Of a stretch of DNA of 26,442 bases, positions 22,867-26,442 are shown one piece after another. Under the pieces are notes generated by a model. The model was given only the letters and a program-made list of their open reading frames with translations, was not told where the DNA came from and ran no database searches. A program made the position numbers and the translations under genes. The stretch's first letter is position 1, and every line of letters begins with the position of its first letter. The stretch comes from Pseudomonadota bacterium (lineage in GTDB: Bacteria; Desulfobacterota; Desulfovibrionia; Desulfovibrionales; Desulfovibrionaceae), in the NCBI GenBank assembly GCA_023435825.1, contig JAEZMB010000084.1:1-26442 (forward strand), written 5' to 3'.

Positions 22867-23631
22867 GTGGCCCGGATACTGGCGATAGCCAACCAGAAGG
22901 GCGGGGTCGGCAAGACCACGACGGCCTTGTCCCTGGCCGGGGCCCTGGCCCTGGCCGGCCGGCGGGTGCTGGTCATGGACCTGGACCCGCACGGTTGCGC
23001 TTCGGCCCATCTGGGCGTGTTTCCCGAGGGGCTGACCGCATCGGCGGCGGACCTGTTCCTGGCCCAGGAAGCCGGGCAGACCCCCTGGGACAAGGTGATC
23101 CGGCAACCGGGCAGCGGCCTGTTCGACCTGGCCCCGAGCTGCCCCCGGCTGGCGGACCTGGATCTGGACCTCAAGGACCGCAAGGGCAAGGGCATCGTGC
23201 TGCGACAAGCGCTGGATTCGGGACCGGGCTACGACCACGTGCTGCTGGACTGTCCGCCGCACACCGGCGTGGTGCTGGTCAACGCCCTGGTGGCGGCCGA
23301 TTTGCTCATCATCCCGATCCAGACGGATTTTCTGGCCCTGCACGGCGTGCGCCATCTGTTCGACACCATGCGGGCGCTCAACCGTGTGCTGCCACGGCCC
23401 ATCGCCTACCGGGCCCTGGCCACCATGTTCGACCGGCGGGCCAAGGCCTGCCTGCGGGTGCTGGCGCTACTTCGCGACAAATTCGGAGAACGCATGTTTC
23501 AAACGGTCATCGGCCTCGACACCAAGTTCCGGGAGGCCAGCGCCGCCGGCAAGGTGGTCCAGGAACTGGCCCCGGATTGCCGGGGCGCCGGCGAATACGC
23601 CCGTCTTGCCGAGGAGGTCGCGGCCCTGTGA
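22867..23631 (+). CDS. ParA/MinD-family ATPase of the chemotaxis operon (ParC-like)
   Basis: This 254-residue deviant Walker-A ATPase has ANQKGGVGKTTTA (8-20) with signature lysine K11 and P-loop K16, Walker A' DLDPHG with D40, and Walker B LLDCPP with D128. The length fits small, DNA-binding-domain-less ParA proteins. GTG 22867 was chosen because GGGAG lies five bases upstream and MARILAIANQ is the usual N-terminus; an ATG at 22837 lacks a placed ribosome site. Its TGA overlaps the GTG of the next gene. No ParB gene adjoins it. In Vibrio, a che-operon ParA homologue called ParC positions receptor arrays at the cell pole together with ParP; the same arrangement here makes that role likely, though a cargo other than arrays is possible. 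Confidence 0.9.
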   Translation: MARILAIANQKGGVGKTTTALSLAGALALAGRRVLVMDLDPHGCASAHLGVFPEGLTASAADLFLAQEAGQTPWDKVIRQPGSGLFDLAPSCPRLADLDLDLKDRKGKGIVLRQALDSGPGYDHVLLDCPPHTGVVLVNALVAADLLIIPIQTDFLALHGVRHLFDTMRALNRVLPRPIAYRALATMFDRRAKACLRVLALLRDKFGERMFQTVIGLDTKFREASAAGKVVQELAPDCRGAGEYARLAEEVAAL

Positions 23632-24323
23632 GTCCGAGCCTGGAGCAGTATTTCGAGCAGTCCGTGCTGTTGCCCGAGCAGGGCGGCGGCACGTTTTCCG
23701 AGGCCGAACGGGCCTTTCTCTCCCGCTACATGGGAGACGACTTCGAGGCCGCCCTGGCCCGGACCGGGTTGTCCCGGCCGGCGGCGGTGGTGACCGTAAC
23801 CGGGGAGCCCGCGCCTGACCCCGAGCCGGCCGAGGTCCGGGAATCGGCTGACGTCGAGGACGCCGCCGCCCTGGAAGCCGCCCTGGCCGAGGCCCGGGAG
23901 CTCAAGCTCGTCGGGTTCACCGTGGCCGGCCAGGAACTGGCCGTGCCCATCGCCCAGGTCCAGGAGGTGCTGCGGGCCATGCCGCTGACCCGCCTGCCGG
24001 CCGCGCCGGCCCATATCGCCGGCGTGACCAACCTGCGGGGCCGGGTGGCCCCCATGGTCGATCTGGCGCGCATCATGGACCTGTGCGGCGATTGCGTCGA
24101 GCAGCGGTTCGTCATCGTCTGCCGCTGCCGGGGGATGCTTGTGGGACTGTTGGTGGAAGCCATCAGCACCATGCACCAGGCTTCGGGGGACGATGTGGAG
24201 TGGGGCGTCGAGGCCCGTGTGGGCGTGGCCTCGGACATGGTGCTGGGGCTGCTCAAGGTCGGCGAGCGCCTGGTGAAAATCCTCTCCGTTGACAGCCTGT
24301 TCCAAAAGGTTTTGAAGAGTTGA
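23628..24323 (+). CDS. CheW-like protein with N-terminal extension (ParP-like)
   Basis: The product is 231 residues. The C-terminal part (about 92-226) is a CheW domain: LKLVGFTVAGQELAVPIAQVQEVLR, then TRLPAAPAHIAGVTNLRGRVAPMVDL (121-146), the most conserved CheW stretch, and LGLLKVGERLVKILSVDSL. Ahead of it is an unusual 90-residue extension: MSPSLEQYFEQSVLLPE, then a short SEAERAFLSRYMGDD segment (24-38) and an acidic Pro/Glu linker (58-78). Plain CheW is about 150-170 residues. The GTG start overlaps the ParA-like stop (GTGA), so the two are made together. This matches ParP of Vibrio, whose CheW-like domain binds CheA and receptor tips while its N-terminal part binds ParC. A simple CheW coupling role is the alternative; no other CheW is encoded in the window. 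Confidence 0.88.
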   Translation: MSPSLEQYFEQSVLLPEQGGGTFSEAERAFLSRYMGDDFEAALARTGLSRPAAVVTVTGEPAPDPEPAEVRESADVEDAAALEAALAEARELKLVGFTVAGQELAVPIAQVQEVLRAMPLTRLPAAPAHIAGVTNLRGRVAPMVDLARIMDLCGDCVEQRFVIVCRCRGMLVGLLVEAISTMHQASGDDVEWGVEARVGVASDMVLGLLKVGERLVKILSVDSLFQKVLKS

Positions 24324-24334
24324 GGAGGGCAGAG

Positions 24335-24703
24335 ATGCCGAAGCATATCCTGATTGTGGACGATTCCAAGACGGTGCGCAACCTTGTGGCGTTTATCATG
24401 CGCAAGGAGGGCTTCAAGGTCACGGCGGCCGAGGACGGCCTCGACGGGCTGGAGAAGCTCTACACCGACCAGCAGGTCGATCTCATCATTACCGACATCA
24501 ACATGCCGCGCATGGATGGCATTACCTTTATCAAAACCGTCCGTGAGCAGGACCTCTACCGCGACATCCCCATCGTGGTGTTGTCCACCGAAGGCGAGGA
24601 ACGTGACATCCATGTCGGGCTGTCCATCGGGGCCAACCTCTATATGGTCAAGCCCGCCCAGCCCGAGATCATGGTGCGCAACGTCAAGATGCTTTTGGGT
24701 TAA
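24335..24703 (+). CDS. cheY: CheY response regulator
   Basis: This is a 122-residue single-domain receiver with all phosphorylation residues: D9 and D10 in ILIVDDS, phosphoacceptor D54 in ITDINMPRMDG, S84/T85 in VVLST, and K106 in MVKPAQP. It has no output domain, as in CheY. ATG 24335 has GAGGAGGG six bases upstream. It sits between the CheW-like gene and cheA, eleven bases after the former, so phosphotransfer from CheA and action on the flagellar motor switch is the natural reading. A phosphate-sink role is possible in organisms with several che operons. Confidence 0.95.
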   Translation: MPKHILIVDDSKTVRNLVAFIMRKEGFKVTAAEDGLDGLEKLYTDQQVDLIITDINMPRMDGITFIKTVREQDLYRDIPIVVLSTEGEERDIHVGLSIGANLYMVKPAQPEIMVRNVKMLLG

Positions 24704-24742
24704 GACGGCGACCAGACCGAAAAAACGCCGCGAGGTGCCTTG

Positions 24743-26442
24743 ATGAGCCAGGATTTCATGGATCCGGAACTGTTTGCCGACTTCATCGTCGAAGCCCGGG
24801 AGCACCTCGAAACCATCGAGCCCAATCTCCTTGAGCTGGAACGAAATCCCGGCAACTTAAGCCTGTTAAACGACATCTTCCGGCCCATGCACTCCCTCAA
24901 GGGGGCCTCGGGCTTTCTGGGCCTAAACGCCATCAACGGCCTGGCCCACAAAGCCGAGAACATTCTCGACGAACTGCGCAAGGGCAACATCCCGGTCTCC
25001 CCCGAGATCATGGACGTCATCCTCTCGGCCACGGACATCCTGCGCACCATGATCGAGAACCTCGAACAGACCGGGGCCGAGGGCGACGTGGAAACCGCGC
25101 CCACCATCGCCCGCATCGCCGCCCTTCTCGAAGGCGGCCCCCTGCCGACTCCCGGGGTCCCGGCCGCCGCCGCCGGCGACTTCCCGGCCGAGGACGCGCC
25201 CGCGCCCGGCGGGGGCGCCGTGAGCCCCGCGCCCGAACCCACGCCCGACCCCGAGCCCGAACCCAGGGCCGAACCCGCGCCCGCGCCGGCCGCCGCCATG
25301 CCGGCCAAGACCGTCATCCGCATCGAAGACCTGCCGCCGTTTGTGCCCGACGCCTACCAGCTCACCTCCATCGGCGAAGGCCACATGGCCGATTTCATGG
25401 AGGAAGCCCGGGAGATCATCGAGCGCTTAAACGCCGCCCTGCTCGAACTCGAAGCCACCGGCGACGGCCCCAATGAAAGCATCAACGACATTTTCCGCTA
25501 TTTCCACAATCTCAAGGGCAACAGCGGCATCATCGGGCACAAGGAATTAAACGGCCTGACCCACGAAGCCGAAACCCTGCTCAACCGCGTGCGCAAGGGC
25601 GAGATGATCGCCACCCCGGCCATGGTCGACCTCCTTTTGGCCGTGGTCGATCAGGTCGAGGCCCTGGTCTCCACCATCGACGTGGGCACCTCCGTGGCCA
25701 CGCCGCTGGACATCCGCCCCCTGGTCGCCCGCCTCAAGCAGGCCAGCGAGGACGGCTACGTGGCCGATCCCGACGCCCCGGCCCAGCCTGAGGAGCCGGA
25801 ACCCGAGCCCGAACCCGAGCCCGAGCCGGAACCTGAACCCGCGCCGGAACCCGCGCCCGCGCCCGAGCCTGCCCCGGTTCCCCAGCCCGCGCCGGCCAAG
25901 GACGCGCCGGCCGCCAGCGCCGCCTATGACCCCGAGGACGTGGCCGTTTTCGAGTCCACCATCGAGCAGCAGATCACCTACATGACCCAGGCCCTGGCCG
26001 GCCTGGCCGATAATCCCGACTCCAAGGACATGATCGACGGCCTGTACCGGGCCTTGGTCACCATCCAGAATTCTTCCGGCTACATGGGCCTGTCCGACCT
26101 CAAGGTCGTGGCCGAACGCACCGCCGGACTCGTGGACCAGGGCCGCAAGCAGGGGCTGCCCTTTGAGTTGCTCCTGGACATGCTGCGCCAGGAATGCTCC
26201 ATCCTGGCCGACATGATCGCCGCCGCACTGCCGAAACTGCGGGCCGTGCCGGCCGCCCCGACGCCTGAGCCGACCGCCCCGGCCGCCGAACCCGCAGCCG
26301 AAGCCCAGCCGGTCGCGGCCCCGGAACCCGCGCCGCAACCCGAACCGGAACCCGCGCCCGAACCGGAATCTGAACCGGAACCCGAACCGGAACCCGCGCC
26401 CGCGCCCAAGCCGGAACCTGCGCCCGCGCCCAAGCCGGAACC
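24743..26442 (+). CDS. cheA: CheA-type histidine kinase with multiple HPt domains (3' end beyond window)
   Basis: Only the first 566 codons are visible; the frame is open to the window end. HPt1 (about 8-130) has phosphoacceptor H50 in FRPMHSLKGASGFLG. HPt2 (about 205-335) has H255 in FRYFHNLKGNSGIIG. A third HPt-like domain (about 397-500) reads LYRALVTIQNSSGYMG, with V439 where His should be. The domains are joined by long Pro/Glu/Ala linkers (about 133-188, 342-392 and 501 onward), partly perfect E-P dipeptide repeats. ATG 24743 has GAGGTG eight bases upstream. The position after cheY supports CheA. The dimerisation, HATPase and CheW-like domains should lie downstream; if they do not, this would be a stand-alone multi-HPt phosphorelay protein. 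Confidence 0.82.
   Translation, partial: MSQDFMDPELFADFIVEAREHLETIEPNLLELERNPGNLSLLNDIFRPMHSLKGASGFLGLNAINGLAHKAENILDELRKGNIPVSPEIMDVILSATDILRTMIENLEQTGAEGDVETAPTIARIAALLEGGPLPTPGVPAAAAGDFPAEDAPAPGGGAVSPAPEPTPDPEPEPRAEPAPAPAAAMPAKTVIRIEDLPPFVPDAYQLTSIGEGHMADFMEEAREIIERLNAALLELEATGDGPNESINDIFRYFHNLKGNSGIIGHKELNGLTHEAETLLNRVRKGEMIATPAMVDLLLAVVDQVEALVSTIDVGTSVATPLDIRPLVARLKQASEDGYVADPDAPAQPEEPEPEPEPEPEPEPEPAPEPAPAPEPAPVPQPAPAKDAPAASAAYDPEDVAVFESTIEQQITYMTQALAGLADNPDSKDMIDGLYRALVTIQNSSGYMGLSDLKVVAERTAGLVDQGRKQGLPFELLLDMLRQECSILADMIAAALPKLRAVPAAPTPEPTAPAAEPAAEAQPVAAPEPAPQPEPEPAPEPESEPEPEPEPAPAPKPEPAPAPKPE
25795..25880 (+). repeat. GAACCCGAG-type tandem repeat inside cheA
   Basis: Near-perfect six-base units (GAG/GAA-CCC/CCG) encode E-P repeats in the linker before the third HPt-like domain. 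A second tract runs from about 26320 to the window end, with A-P and K-P variants. Such tracts are prone to slippage, but in-frame six-base units would change only linker length. Confidence 0.75.

Noticed and set aside
19975..23355. An 1126-codon open frame on the minus strand across the HEAT, cheR and parA genes
   Set aside because: It is the antisense frame of three well-supported genes; its composition is His/Gln/Gly-rich and it spans their boundaries without any domain.
26200..26442. CRISPR-like or minisatellite array at the window end
   Set aside because: The repetition is codon-level E-P/A-P coding within an open frame, with no unique spacers.

Overview
The window looks like chromosomal DNA of a GC-rich sulfate-reducing bacterium of the Desulfovibrionaceae (Solidesulfovibrio/Desulfovibrio type). 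This is an inference from high GC, frequent GTG starts, the style of the intergenic GC-rich palindromes, the periplasmic-sensor hybrid kinase with many PAS domains, and a che operon with an inserted ParA-like ATPase and HEAT protein. No phylogenetic marker (rRNA, dsr gene) is present to prove it.

Layout. Bases 1-1567 (+): a DinB-family metal-binding protein and a LysE-family exporter, separated by a GC-rich intergenic repeat. Bases 1715-4963 (-): a large hybrid histidine kinase with a solute-binding-type sensor domain. Bases 5278-12546 (-): a six-gene decarboxylase cluster, in transcription order ubiD(c)-ubiD(b)-ubiX2-ubiD(a)-ubiX1-PNPOx-like flavoprotein. It has a promoter/operator at about 12616-12646 and several internal inverted repeats. 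Bases 12922-14607 (+): a membrane-anchored alkaline-phosphatase-superfamily enzyme, divergent from the ubiD cluster across an unusually AT-rich, palindrome-rich spacer. Bases 14804-18062 (-): a TetR regulator preceded by a CopA-type Cu+-exporting P1B-ATPase. Bases 18186-18708: a small unknown gene (+) and a tRNA-Pro(CGG) (-) with promoter and intrinsic terminator. Bases 18875-26442 (+): a tightly packed chemotaxis operon cheB-HEAT protein-cheR-parA-like-cheW-like-cheY-cheA, the last gene running off the window end.

How the genes work together. UbiX proteins make prenylated FMN, the cofactor of UbiD (de)carboxylases. Two UbiX and three UbiD proteins from two subfamilies suggest a dedicated reversible (de)carboxylation pathway for an aromatic or unsaturated acid, possibly controlled by a TetR-type repressor at a palindrome lying inside the promoter. 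In the chemotaxis operon CheA, CheY, CheB and CheR form the usual phosphorelay and adaptation set. The ParA-like ATPase plus a CheW-like protein with an N-terminal extension resemble the ParC/ParP pair that places chemoreceptor arrays at the pole in Vibrio. The 640-residue HEAT-repeat protein between cheB and cheR has no role known to me and is the best candidate for a new component. The CheA has three HPt-like domains, the third lacking the phosphorylatable histidine.
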